Positions 30,140 through 41,187 of a stretch of 64,000 nucleotides of DNA are shown here, one piece after another. Source of the DNA: Prionace glauca (lineage: Eukaryota > Chordata > Chondrichthyes > Carcharhiniformes > Carcharhinidae); contig CM075760.1 in NCBI GenBank assembly GCA_037974335.1, positions 53,775,890-53,839,889 on the forward strand, read 5' to 3'. The notes beneath the pieces were generated by a model. It was not told the DNA's origin. It saw nothing but the letters and a program-made list of their open reading frames with translations, and ran no database searches. Position 1 is the stretch's first letter. Every line of letters starts with the position of its first letter. Made by a program: the position numbers and the translations under genes.

Positions 30140-32398
30140 CCCGGCCCTCTCTGCACGCTGTGTGCAGCAGCAGAGTACATTGTTTCACAACGGCTGTGCT
30201 CTGTTATCCTTCTAAATGAACAGAGCAGTTCATCGTCTGAGAATTATAGAGTCTTAAAGAACAAACAGACGCCATTCGGCCCTTTGCTCGCGTACTGTCT
30301 CTGCTGAAGGGTATCCACTTATTCCTAACCAACAGCTTGCTTTCAATATTAATTATATATATATTTCTCATTCCGTTTACTGCCCAAATATTAAATATCT
30401 TAGTAAATTACTTCTACATTATGTCTCCATTACAGATTGGCATGGATCATCGCAATTTCTAACATCGTCTGCTCAAAACACAAGTTTTCTAATCGCTACC
30501 TTCACTTTCATAGAGTTAGCCTGAAATGCTGCCATCCATTCACCCCCTGCGAGACCAGCCGGATTAACTCTGTTTCTTTTTAACCTTTTCCAAACTTGAA
30601 TTGATCGGGTAGAAGTCTGCCAACCACTTCTGAACAGAGATTCTGCTCTGTCCGGTGTGGGGGTGAAAATGCCCCAGTTGATCAAGTGGCACTCCCCTCA
30701 ACACTGTGCTTCCTTATCCCAACTCCACGTTTTCCAGTGTCTCACACACTGTCTGTCAGGTTAACACTGAAAGAGGAAAGAGTCTTCCGCTCAGCACTGC
30801 ACATTCTCAACCCAACTCTACCTTTCCCAATCTCTCTCACACACTGTCTCTGAGGTTAACACGAAACGAACGAAGAATCAATAAACTGATCCAAGTGGTG
30901 CGAACTGTGCTCGCGAGAATGATGTGTTCAGCGTTAGACTTGTAGCCTTACTTTCTGAAATCTGTGTTGTGAGTAAATATTTGATTATTGATATGTTTAA
31001 TGTCATTGGCAGCTTCTTCTCCTTCTGACCCGAGTCCTTTCTCTCCTTTGATTCAGTAAAATAATAATTACTTCTTATTTTCTGGCTCATTTCCTCTAGT
31101 TTTTGTTTTGCTATGGGTTAAACAGAGGCAGCATTTTCATGAACTGAGTTGTATGTCTGTTAGTTACAGAATTGCATTCATTCACCTGTCTGAACAATCC
31201 CGCCAGATGCGGAGATTTGGTTTCCCGCATTTATCATATTCAGTCTATAAATTGTTGCATTATTTGATTTATTTTATAGCGATAGGGTGGGTTGGATGGT
31301 GGTGGGTGGATGGGGTGGGAGTTCTCCTGAGAAGGAGATACCCAATATTAAGCAATAGAATGAACAGGTTGAGAGACAGTCTGTATCATATGACGCATGC
31401 TGTGTCTGTAACTCTGCAGACGGAAACACCCACTTTTGGGGCAGAAATTGCCCCTCCCACTGCGCTGCAGGTCCAACAAACCCCGGACGAGAGAATTACA
31501 TGCCCAATAACAGAAGGCAGTTAATATGGGTCAGAGCGCCAGCAGCAAAGACAGCTGACAATGCTGCTGTTATTTCTTCATATTTTCAATTCAGAACAGC
31601 GAAGAGTTATTAACCAGTGCGCCCCCTGACGGAAGTCCTGAAACTTTCAATGTTGGGATAACGAGCAAAGTACAAATTTATCAATGGGTCATTTCCAGTG
31701 CCCGAGTTTTAGGAGATATGTTTCAGAAAATTCAGCCGTTTAAATATCTCGTAAATAGTAAACATTAGTTACTAGTAGGACTTAGACGTCGCTGGCTGGC
31801 CAGCATTTATCGCCCATCCTTATTTGCCCTTCGAGAGCAGTTGAGAGTCAACCACATTGCTGTGGCTCTGGAATCACATGTAGACCAGACCAGGTAAGGG
31901 CGGCAGATTTCCTTCCCGAAAGGACATGAGTGAATCAGATGAGTTTTCAGACAATGGTTTCATGGTCATCAGTAAATTCTGAATTCCTGCTCTCCCCAAC
32001 ACGAACTGAGTTTCTGGATTAATAGTTTCGCGATAATATCACGGAGCCACCCCCTCTTTATTTATGATATCACTTGATTTTTACTCTGTCTATTACACTC
32101 GGTACTTTCCAATCTCGATCTCTATTTCAAAAACTTCCTCATTTTCTGTCCACTCCTCCGACAATAACTGAACTTTCCTCTGTCCTATTTTCCAATCACT
32201 CAGTCTAGTTTACATGCTCCCTCTTTCCCCTTCACCATTTCTGTTTTCAACTAACTTCATTTCTGACGGTGTTTTAATAATTAGATTCTATATTTTATTT
32301 TCAGTTGCGTCATTTCCTTTTTTGACTATTTTAAAATAATCCCATCACTCCCTGTGCCGACATTGCAGACACACAGAGTGGATCTCACAGTCGATGCA
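30140..32398. other. Spacer between C-relict and A V in P2
   Basis: No gene supported. Contains the old interspersed repeat at about 31795-31975 ('ctggccagcatttatcgccc'). The plus-strand frame at 31108-31524 recurs in P3 and P4 with different ends and is attributed to duplication. Confidence 0.5.
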
Positions 32399-32437
32399 GG
32401 TTTTTGTATGGGACCCCCCTGTGTTTGTTACACTGTG
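32399..32437 (-). other. 23-RSS of A-family V
   Basis: Minus strand: heptamer CACAGTG (32437-32431), 23-bp spacer, nonamer ACAAAAACC (32407-32399). Confidence 0.92.
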
Positions 32438-32770
32438 GCTCACGGCACAGAGATAGGTGGCGGTGTCTGTAACTCTGGCGTCTCTCACAGTCAGGGCACT
32501 GAATTTGTAGCCTCCCCCGATTGAGGCAGTGATCCTCTCGCTTTGATCGGTTTCTCTTTTGGCCGTCACCAGATGCTGGGGTGGCTGATTCGGGGACTGT
32601 CTGTACCAATACAAGGTGGTAAACGCAGTGGTGGTGGTGCAGTTGATGGATATGGTTTCCTCTTCGCTGACAACCTCCCACCGAGGGAGCTGCATCACCT
32701 CATCTGCTCCAGTCAATCCCGTGAAGATCAGAGTGAAAAGCAGCAAAGAGAATCTGTAAATTAGGAACAT
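32438..32770 (-). CDS. A-family single-exon TCR V segment (intact)
   Basis: ATG at 32770 opens MFLIYRFSLLLFTLIFTGLT, which runs directly into GADEVMQLPRWEVVSEEE; there is no leader intron. C23 is in SINCTTTT, W41 in LYWYRQSPN, C104 in TYLCAVS at the RSS. No stops. A phase-1 splice acceptor-like GAGCAG|AT sits exactly where the leader intron of the other families ends, suggesting precise intron loss. Lies head to head with the B-family V at 33270. Confidence 0.88.
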
Positions 32771-33269
32771 TTTTCAGATCATATGAAATTCCTGCTCAAG
32801 CAATTGTCCAAGGAGTTCAGTTTAGAATTAGGATATGTATATAATATTCACACGAAATAACAAGGAGCCAAAAACCAGCTCCAGTTGTAACTGTGGCGTC
32901 TCTCTGTCGAGCTGATGAAAGAAGCTGAGACTCGAGCTTTATCCGCTCACGGATGTCGATTCTACTGGAATCAGAGATGGAGAATTGAAGCCGGAATAAA
33001 TAAACCCCATCGGTAACCCCATGTTTCCGGTTACCAATCTCGTCCCACGTGTCTAACTAGGAAACCATTCTCCCGATCAGAACATTGACTGAACCCAGCT
33101 CAGGGTGAATCCATTCACTGGCTGCCAGCTAACCAGCTACTAACCCCACAGCACCACCGCGGACACAGGGAAATGCAGTGAGAGCATCCCGAGGCAAAAT
33201 ATACAGGGTGAAGTTTGAAACGGATGTTTTCAAATATCCAATTCCTGTTTTACAGAACAGGCAAAGGAA
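32771..33269. promoter_or_regulatory. Divergent A/B promoter in P2
   Basis: 499 bp between start codons. CACGTG at 33046-33051 and the reversed ETS-like motif TTTCCGGTTA at about 33024-33033 match the other copies. Confidence 0.55.
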
Positions 33270-33730
33270 ATGCTCAACATTTGGGCTGTTTGGAGAATAT
33301 TCATAACAAGTAATTGTGAACCGAACACATTTCATATTTACTTTAATTTTACAAACGTGATTCAAAATTAAATTTTAAATATTCAGACGGTCTGATTTAT
33401 TTCTGTTTGAACAGGTTTTTCAGATCTGAGTCATGGAGATTCTGTCACTCTGTCGCTACCCTCAGAATTAAAGACTGAAGCAGAAACATTGAGTTTAACC
33501 TGTACCTATGATATTACAATGATCAACTACGTTTCATCCTGGTACCGGCAACACTCAGAGAAACAGCGTCTATTTATATTGAGGAAAAATTCGACATTTG
33601 TTGAAGATATAACAGATTTTGCTAAAAGCCGTTTTTCTGGAGAGCTTCAGACATCGAGTAAATTCACCAGTTTGACTATCTCTGGTCTGCAGCTGACTGA
33701 CGCTGCCATGTGTCACTGCGCTTTCAGCCT
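33270..33730 (+). CDS. B-family V segment, open frame but degraded RSS
   Basis: Leader exon 33270-33309 (MLNIWAVWRIFIT) ends A|GTAATT; the V exon 33424-33730 follows gtttttcag and reads LSHGDSVTLSLPSELK. C23 is in LTCTYD, W41 in SSWYRQHSE, and C104 is kept in AAMCHCAFS although the usual YYC is CHC. No stop occurs. The heptamer position reads CATCGTA instead of CACAGTG, so recombination is probably abolished. The sister copies at 50376 and 62725 share this defect and carry stops as well. Confidence 0.75.
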
Positions 33731-33769
33731 CATCGTAATGGAAATCAGTCTGACTGATGTACAAAACCT
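33731..33769 (+). other. Degraded RSS of B-family V
   Basis: Heptamer position CATCGTA (33731-33737), 23-bp spacer, nonamer ACAAAACCT (33761-33769). The CAC core required for cleavage is lost. Confidence 0.7.
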
Positions 33770-34035
33770 GCCTTGAACTATCGGTTGAAACCGTGTCTGC
33801 TGCACAGAATCGTGGGTAGATGCAGCCACAATGTAACAGTCAGCCAGGCAAGAATCCTCATTAACCTGGGATCAGCCTTCACCCAAGTGTTTCCAGTATC
33901 CGGCCACTTCAGTCATCGTGCCTCTTTGAGTCTGTGAGATCAGTCAGTGGTGAGTTGGCTGATATTAAAAGGAAACACCTCGAGCCAGGCTGCTTTCACC
34001 ACCTCGACAGTGGAACTGCTGCACTTTTCCAGATG

Positions 34036-34480
34036 GGGTTCAAAGAACAAAGAACAAGAACAAAGAACAACACAGCACGGGAAACAGGCCCTTCGGCCCA
34101 ACGAGCCCGCGCCGCCGTCCCATGGTCAGTGACCTATTCATGACTCTAGTCTATGCCTAATGTGTGAGGATCAGGGTGGTCCAATATAGGGACAATTTGT
34201 TACCCAATCAATCAGCCTAAAAGCACATTTTTGGGATGTGGGAGGAAACCGGAGCACCCGGAGGAAACCCACGCAACCACGGGGAGAACGCGCAAACTCC
34301 CACGGACACAGGCCCAAATCCATGTGTCCGCATAGCAACAGAGATAGCCTCTGAGCTGCCATGATGCCCTCGAGATGGTCCAGTTTACGCACACCAACGA
34401 CATGAAGCAGTAGGCAACTCCCGAAGCAATATCCAAGAGCAGCCCACCACAACCTGCCGCCCGCATGCCCCTTGCTGGAC
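34036..34480 (-). mobile_element. LINE tail plus SINE fragment private to P2
   Basis: A reversed TTTGTTCTTTG tail with 'aggcccttcggcccaacgag' (34036-34130) is followed by reversed shark SINE sequence ('gtgggaggaaaccggagcac', about 34170-34350). In P3 (51130) and P4 (63485) 'cttttccagatgggattgtg' runs straight on to 'gaaaccctgctctgtaaatt', so this block inserted only in P2. Confidence 0.7.
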
Positions 34481-35019
34481 TTTCCGGGAAGGAAACCTTG
34501 CTCTGTAAATTAGCAGCAGCAAATTCTGGCTTGCTCATAGTAACAAAAACACTCCAGCATTACGGAAACATTCTGTAGTTCACTGTTCATTGGGGGGTTC
34601 TATTCTGAATGTTTATTTAAAAGATCTCAGTCACTTCCTTGTGAAATCTCTTCATTGAGTATACACTTCCTCTGAAGCTGCAAAACTCTCCTCGGATCAA
34701 ATAAACCCAGACCACAGCTCCCCGGAAAAAGGCTTCTAAACTTGATGGGGATTGAGTTGCTGAATATTAGACAGACACGAGGACTGGGTCAAATGACTAT
34801 TATTAAACTAAATAGATCAAATACGTTTAAGAAGATCAGCGATAGTCCAACTGCGACTTGTAATTAACCAATACAATTCCTCAAATGTTCCTCATCTCTT
34901 GTTGAGGTTGTGTTTTGTTCTGATATTTTAGGAAGGCACTTGCGTCTCTCTCAGTGGAGAGTGAATTTTTCTTTCTGTTTATCGGTGCGAGAGCACCCTC
35001 TGGTGGTACCTTACTGTGA

Positions 35020-35335
35020 GGTTTTGTCCGGGAACCGCTCGATCTCTGCAGCAGTGTGGACTCAATGGCACAGAAATACACAGCGCTGTCGGAGTGAAGA
35101 GCCGCGGCTGATTTAAAAGAGCAGTTTTGTTTCCTTTGTGCAAATAGCAGAAACTCTGGCAAATCTTCAGACGAATCTCCCGCTCTGCATCCTCATTGAG
35201 TATTTCGGATCTTTTCCGGTATACTCGATGTACCAGAACAGAGTTGGTTCACGGTTGGTTATTGACTAACAATAATCCGGTATTGTGCTCTGTCTTTCCT
35301 GAATTGTTAATTCAGGAGGAGCCTGGGATAATGAA
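35020..35335 (-). pseudogene. F-family V pseudogene with good RSS
   Basis: Minus strand: PTLFWYIEYTGKDPKYSM (W41 present), a stop after GRFV, then in another frame LFAQRKQNCSFKSAAALHSD and SAVYFCAIE with C104. The RSS is well kept: heptamer CACACTG (35058-35052), 23-bp spacer, nonamer GACAAAACC (35028-35020). The 5' part is degenerate and no leader is identified. Confidence 0.65.
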
Positions 35336-35444
35336 TATTGGTTCATAATGGGAATATTGGTTCCTATAACACAAATGCAGAGTATTCCAAAAGCCAGAAA
35401 TTAAATACAATTCCTGGATAACACATCGACTGAATAGAGACTCG

Positions 35445-35580
35445 ATGTGGAGGTGCCGGCGTTGGACTGGGGTAAACACAATAAGAAGTCTCACAACACC
35501 AGGTTAAAGTCCAACAGGTTTATCTGGTAGAAAATGTCACTGGTTTTCGGGGCTTTTCCCCTTCGTCGGGTGTCTCGCCA
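35445..35580 (+). mobile_element. Arm of foldback repeat
   Basis: 'ggtgccggcgttggactggg' to 'ccaggttaaagtccaacagg' and the following 'cttcgtcgggtgtctcgcca'. Present at the same place in P3 (52091-52225). Confidence 0.6.
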
Positions 35581-35978
35581 GACAGCAAGTCCTTTATTAC
35601 CAGTAAGGAACAAGGGGGACACACAGTAATCTCTTTAGAGTTCGACAGAAAAATACAGGTTATTCTCGATTTTTTGATTCTTCTAATCTGATAAAAAGTG
35701 TAACCCAGATCAGAATGTGGCTTCACTTACTCAGAAACTGAGGTTGTTTTTCAGGAGTACATCTGGCTGTTTTGTGAGTGCTGATCGAAGTGGGGCACCA
35801 ATAAGTGGTATTCAGAGAGAATTATCTAGTCTCATTGCTTCTCCTTGTCTTTCTGACATTTTCAGGGTTTCTGCCTCCCTTTTCTTGTTTCTGTCTCTGT
35901 CAGTTGTTCGTTCTGACGCTCTTTTCGAAGTGCCATGAAAATGCGGAGTTTAGAAAATCTAAATTGTCTCGGAATCTT

Positions 35979-36042
35979 ATGAAAAAAATCCTCTCAAGAA
36001 GAATTCTGTTAATAGTAGCGAACATATTTCTGTATTTTACAG
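35979..36042 (+). other. Orphan V-type leader exon
   Basis: ATG at 35979 gives MKKILSRRILLIVANIFLY followed by FT and a phase-1 donor ACAG|GTAAGT, exactly the phase used by the V leaders here. No V exon is recognisable in the next kilobase. Its copy in P3 (52619) has a frameshift and an inactivated donor. It probably belonged to a V whose V exon was deleted. Confidence 0.4.
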
Positions 36043-37369
36043 GTAAGTTTAAAATTACAACGGTTAGGCAAAATGCTTAATTTAGTGGGAATCAGGGCAA
36101 AATCAATTCCCTCTGCATGCGGCGCAGTAACAGTTGCAATCTGCAGTTTCCTGTTGATTTGAATTCGTTTTATTCATTCTTAATGCCGTGCACATCGGAT
36201 AAACAGAATGAGCTATCAAGATGCAGAACAAGGAAAGCATTTCTCCCTTCTTTATAGTCATCTAACCTGAAGTGTCTGTTACTCGGAAAAATAATAATAA
36301 TTATCTGATGACATAATTATACATCGATGTGATGTTTCGATGTGAATCCTGTAACTTCTTTGGTCGCGCTGGCAAAATGCTTTTCCCAAACCATTTATTT
36401 TGCACGGACCAACACAAACTGACGCCAACTTCAATCAAAAAATTGAAAAATATTAATCTGTCAGTTTGTTTGCGTATTAGTATTGTATCGTCCAGGTATC
36501 ATTCACAACTTAAGCTCCAAAGACCTTAGTGCATCAAAGTGCAGCAACGTTTATCTACTATACGTTTGGATTGAATTAACATCTGATAACTACATCAGTT
36601 GTGTACATTAATCCCTAAATGCAATCTCCAGGCAATAACTCCCATGGGCAATGGCAAACAATGTTCGCATAGAGTGGATGGTAACAAAAGGGCAAATGGC
36701 CACCCGACCTCCTGCTGCAAACTTTCATCTCTGACAACGATATTCAATATTCACACTTCAGCAACCGGGTCCCAGGTCCAGCTATCGAGTGACTGAACCT
36801 CTCTGTGACTCACAAAGGCCGACGCCTGCAGTAAGTGAACGCCGCCAGCAGATGGTGATATTGCATTATTTTCGTCACCAGACAGTGACATTCCCGTTTC
36901 AACTCACAGTTAGATTTTCTGACTATCACCCTGACTAGAATAGTGCCTTTCCAATACTACCACCGCTATGGCAAAGGAAACTAGCAAAGTGCAATAAATG
37001 CTTGATTCGACATCGAAGCCCACACTCGGTAAAAATATGTTTTAAACGGTTTATTTTGGGGATATTTGGGGCGTCTCCTCCACCAGTGGCCCAGAGTGAG
37101 GGGGAATTGCTATTAGTTTCACCCTGTGTGAACTGACCATTACTTGGAGAGGTTCATGATCAAAAATATCATTCCAATAAATCTCCTGCCCAACACCAAT
37201 TTTGTGCAGAGCAAGACAGAGAGGCTTTGAGGTAAAGATATCAAACGCACACGTGTTTAAATTGTGATAAGTGAGTTATACATATTCGCCCAGAAACGTG
37301 GGGGAGAATTATCAGTTTTCATTCTTGAAAACGTGACTGTGGGATATTTTAATTTTGAATCAGAGAGCG
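36043..37369. other. No gene visible
   Basis: Up to 36900 this matches 52690-53535 (end of P2/P3 homology). Beyond that it is unique. Searched for a V exon and RSS without success. Confidence 0.45.
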
Positions 37370-37399
37370 CCATCTAGATGGTGGTTTAATATCTCATCC

Positions 37400-38690
37400 A
37401 GTGAAGCAGCACCTCGGAGAGATTTGATTTGATTTGCTTTCTTATTGTAAAATGTATTAACATAAACTGAAAAGTATTGTTGTTGCGCGCTATACAGAGA
37501 AAGCGTACGTACATGGAGAGTGACAGGAGCGAGAGCAGAATGTGGTAGAACACTCATGGCTGAGGTATCGAGAAAGATCAAATTTGTGCGAGGTAGTTCC
37601 ATTTAAAAGCCTGATGGCAGCAGGGAAGAAGCTGTTCTTGAATCGGTGGGTACATGAACTCAAACATTTGTATTTGTCCTGACGGTAGAAAGTGGAAGAG
37701 AGAATATCCGGGGTGCGTGGGATCCTCAATTATTCTGGCTGCTTTGCCGAAGCAATGTAGATAGGGCCAAGGAATGCGAGGCTGGTTTGCATGATGGACT
37801 GTGCTACATTCACGACTTTTTGTACTTTCTTACGTTCCTTGGCACAGCAGGAGCCAAACCAAGCTGTGATACAACCAGAGAGGATGCTTTCCATGGTGCT
37901 TTGTAAAGGTTGGTGAGAGTTGTAGCTGACATGCCAAATGTCCTTCGACTTCTGAGAAAGTAAAGGCGTTTGTGGGCGTTAGTGGGCTTCCTTAACTATA
38001 GTGTCAGCATCAGGGGATCAGGACAGGTTGTTGGTGATCTGGTCACCTAAAAACTTGAAGCTCTAGACCCTTCCTACTTCGTCCAGGTTGATGTAGACAG
38101 GGGCAATTTCTCCTCAAGCTTCCTAAAGTCGATGACAATTTAATTCGTTTTGTTGACATTGAGGGAGAGATTATTGTCGCCGCACCAATTCCACCAGATT
38201 CTCTATCTCATTCCTGTATTCTGTCTCGTCATTGTTTGAGATAAGACTCAATACGGTGGTGTCGTCAGCAAAACTGAAAATCGAATTGGAGGGAAATTTG
38301 ACCACATCGTCATCGGTATATCAGGATTGTATGGGGGGCGGGGTGGCGGTGGTGGGTGAGTACACAACCTTGTGGGACACCGGTGTTGAGGATGATCGTG
38401 GAGGAGGTGCTGTTGTGTATCCTTACTGATTAGTGCTGTGGGTTAGGAAGTTCAGGATCCGGTTGTAGAGGGAGGAGCTGAGCCCAGGACACGGAGTTTG
38501 GAGATGAGTTCCATCGGAACAAGGCTGAGCTGCATTCAATAAATAGTAGCCTGACATCGGTGTATTTGTTATCGAGGTGTACCAGCGTTGAGTGCAGGGC
38601 CAGGGAGATGGTGTCTGCTGTGGACGTGTTGCGGCGGTGAGCGAACTGGTGTAGATTTCTATTCCAATCTTGTTTGTTGTATTCAAATTC
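37400..38690 (-). mobile_element. Non-LTR LINE with RT remnants (reverse)
   Basis: Minus strand: FAHRRNTSTADTISLALHST and LDNKYTDVRLLFIECSSALF near 38.6 kb (RT fingers/palm start), and FKNSFFPAAIRLLNG near 37.63 kb (C-terminal motif of fish jockey/L2-like LINEs). The stretch between keeps nucleotide similarity but has many stops. It is a different family from the CR1-like copies. It reaches almost to the tRNA-Ile gene. Confidence 0.75.
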
Positions 38691-38761
38691 CACCAGCGTC
38701 CTGGTGGTCCCAGATTATGAGCTGGTCGAGGGATTCCACGATCGTCTCACCTAAAACTGGT

Positions 38762-38855
38762 ACTCCAGGTGAGGCTCGAACTCACAACCTCGGCATAGCC
38801 CGCTGACTGCACTGCTGTATAAGTACCGCGCGCTAACCGATTGCGCCACTGGAGC
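38762..38855 (-). tRNA. tRNA-Ile-TAT: tRNA-Ile (UAU) with intron
   Basis: Minus strand: acceptor GCTCCAG pairs with CTGGAGT (one G-T at the end). The D arm is GCGCAATCGGTTAGCGC, anticodon TAT lies in CTTATA, and a roughly 20-nt intron follows the anticodon loop, as is standard for vertebrate tRNA-Ile-UAU. The T arm is GTGAGTTCGAGCCTCAC (B box GTTCGAGCC). A TTTT terminator follows (ccagttttagg). Structure appears fully foldable. Confidence 0.92.
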
Positions 38856-38859
38856 ACTC

Positions 38860-39795
38860 ATCTTTGCTTATTTTTGTCAAATTGTTAAAGGCTACAGCAC
38901 TGTTACCTCTGTTAGTAACCGTTATTCGAAGCCACATTTCAGACCGGGGAAATAACCCATCAATGATTCTCTTTTCCCCGGCTCCACAGTGAGTGAGACA
39001 GGGAGAAGCAGCAGGATTATATCCCTCAGTCTCCAATCGCCAGCAGAAAGCGGCGACTGCAGCTTCAGTCAGCGGGTTACTGCCCATCCCCGGGACACAA
39101 GGTCCAACCCCGTTCAAACCTCCCCATATACCCAACACAAGCTCAGCAAAACGCCAACAGATTATATCCGGCTTACTGAACCTTCGAGTAGCATTTACAC
39201 AACACCCGAGTGATTCACAAACACAAATCACACCAACTTTCCACAAATTTTCAGTGATAACTTCCTGCATTGATTGAAAAGCTGAGTGTTAGGAATCTGG
39301 AAATGAGCACCATGGGATTTGTGTTATCCAGTGACTTCTTTCCCACTGTTCTCCCTCAGGTTTGTAATTCCATTTGTGTTGTATATTGAAGCGAATCTTA
39401 TATCAAAATTAGAAGAAAACAAGGAAAATATCGAACCTTGGAACAAATCCTGAGGGAAATGGATCACAATATTCGGAAGGAGGTGCAGTTGTGAATGTGT
39501 TATTGATGATTGAGTGGAAAGTATTGGATCGCTGGGCTCCTGGTGGTCGGTTCCCTTCCCTCTCGTTGAATTCCTCCCTGTGGTAAGAGACATGGATTAA
39601 TTTTACCTGCCCGTCCATAGGAGAAAGGGAATAACCAACACACTACAGCAGTGCTGCGGGATCAACGGAACTAAAGAGACTTGTATAGAATTGTAAACAG
39701 TGCGGTCATGCTGCAGTTCTGGAACAGGTTTTGCAGAAATAGAATTGTGGTCAGTGACACACTAGTTTAGAATATATTGAGTTGCTGTTGTCTCA
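38860..39795. other. No gene visible
   Basis: Spacer between two tRNA genes. Several open frames on both strands have no recognisable domain. Confidence 0.4.
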
Positions 39796-39869
39796 GTCTC
39801 TGTGGCGCAATGGGTCAGCGCGTTCGGCTGTTAACCGTACGTTTGGTGGTTCGAGACCATCCAGGGACG
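39796..39869 (+). tRNA. tRNA-Asn-GTT: tRNA-Asn (GUU)
   Basis: Acceptor GTCTCTG/CAGGGAC with discriminator G; D arm GCGCAATGGGTCAGCGC; anticodon loop CTGTTAA (GTT); T arm GGTGGTTCGAGACCATC. Compared with the usual vertebrate sequence there is one mismatch in the anticodon stem (TTCGG/CCGTA) and a wobble in the T stem, so it may be a weak gene or recent pseudogene. TTTT follows at about 39872. Confidence 0.8.
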
Positions 39870-40550
39870 GGATTTTACTATTTTCTCACTATCAGCATTC
39901 ACAGGCAAACACTTACCTATTTGCAAAGGGTCCCTGGGTGCGAATGAAAAAAACTCTCAATTGTTACCGGCTGGACAATTATCCGGTGTTACCAACATTA
40001 TTTAATGACAACCGACTTCAAACATATTACATATAACATTATATACATGCTTCCATTATACTATTAAACTTAAAGGAATACAATCGAATCATGAACTTGT
40101 GACTGAGTATTTGTTCCAATTCCATATCCCTGTTTCCATTCATTCCTGGATAGATCATAAATCTGTCTAACCCAAACTGAAATGTGTTCAATGATAGAAC
40201 ATCAGGACCCTCTGGAGTAGAGAGTTCCGAAGATTCACGAGTCTTTGAGTGAAGTAATTTCTCCTCATTGCTGTCCCAAATCATCAGCACCTTATCCTGA
40301 GATTGTGTCCCCGTGTTTCAGATTCCCGAATCAGGGGAAATAACGTTTCAGTTTTTTTAATACTATTTATTGTTTCTCGTTCAAGGTGTTGAGATTTTCC
40401 AGCATTTTTACAGGAGGAACCAGTAAGGGCAACGTAAGTATGAATTGGTGTTGGCCATTGACGGGATTGTTCAACGGGATTTACATTTCTCTCTGCTATT
40501 CAAAGTGGCAGGAATATTGAACGAGGATTTTCAGGCTGCTTGTGAGTGTC
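39870..40550. other. No gene visible
   Basis: Spacer between tRNA-Asn and tRNA-Gln; a fragment of the 'tgttgagattttccagcatt' repeat tail lies at about 40388. Confidence 0.4.
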
Positions 40551-40553
40551 GGG

Positions 40554-40625
40554 GGTTCCGTGGTGTAATGGCGAGCACTCTGGACTTTGAATCCAGTGAT
40601 CCGAGTTCAAATCTCGGCGGGACCT
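40554..40625 (+). tRNA. tRNA-Gln-TTG: tRNA-Gln (UUG)
   Basis: Acceptor GGTTCCG/CGGGACC, D arm TGGTGTAATGGCGAGCA, anticodon stem CTGGA/TCCAG around CTTTGAA (TTG), and T arm CCGAGTTCAAATCTCGG. All stems pair with one T-G wobble in the acceptor. Downstream has only TTGTTT rather than a clean T4 run. Confidence 0.9.
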
Positions 40626-40674
40626 TGTTTCCATACGCAGATTGTTGATTTGCCGAAGAGTATTTTGTTTGTGT

Positions 40675-40760
40675 GACATGGGGAGAACGTGCAGACTCTG
40701 AACAGGGAGTGACCCAAGCCGGGAATCGAACTCTGGTCTGTGGCACTGTGAGGCAGCAGT
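40675..40760 (-). mobile_element. Shark tRNA-type SINE fragment
   Basis: 'gggagaacgtgcagactctg' and 'gggaatcgaactctggtctg', the reversed head region of the same SINE found complete at 45600. Confidence 0.7.
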
Positions 40761-41187
40761 TTTATTGGGAAATAGCTATTTGAATTTTCAGTATTTTGTC
40801 TTTCCATAACTACAGTTCCTCAGGATCCATTCACTCTGTAAAGGGATTAACAGAGTTCGACGACTGGCTATTTCTCTCAGTCAAGATGACAAAGGGATGT
40901 GGTTCCTGTCACTTTCCCTCACCGGGAAGGGAAGACGCGACTACTCTTTAGACAATTCATATGTTCAAATACGAACCACCGGTAAAATGAGTAGCTATAG
41001 ATAAAGGCTGTACTTACATCAGATCAATAACATCCATTTCCGGGAAATGCAAGGGCGGCAAATCTACATGAGCTAGATTTGTGTGGGCGTCACTGACATA
41101 AATCAGCCGACATTTCAATGTTCCCTCCCCATTCACTTCCTTCTGCTGTGAACTGTGTGCGGGTTTCTTATTGAGATTTCAAATACA

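Larger units (their letters stand above)
29545..36900. repeat. Duplicon P2
   Basis: Starts inside the C-relict (at the LINE tail) and continues through the spacer, A V, B V, F pseudogene and orphan leader to about 36900. There homology with 46.6-53.53 kb ends after 'cccgtttcaactcacag'. Same orientation as P3 and P4. Relative to P3 it carries an extra SINE/LINE pair at 34036-34480. Confidence 0.8.

Noticed and set aside
38430-38693. Two overlapping 87-residue frames on the minus strand
   Set aside because: They are shifted pieces of a LINE reverse transcriptase, not host genes.
38993-39277. Overlapping 74- and 94-residue frames between tRNA genes
   Set aside because: No recognisable motif, signal or splice sites; similar-length frames occur on the opposite strand.
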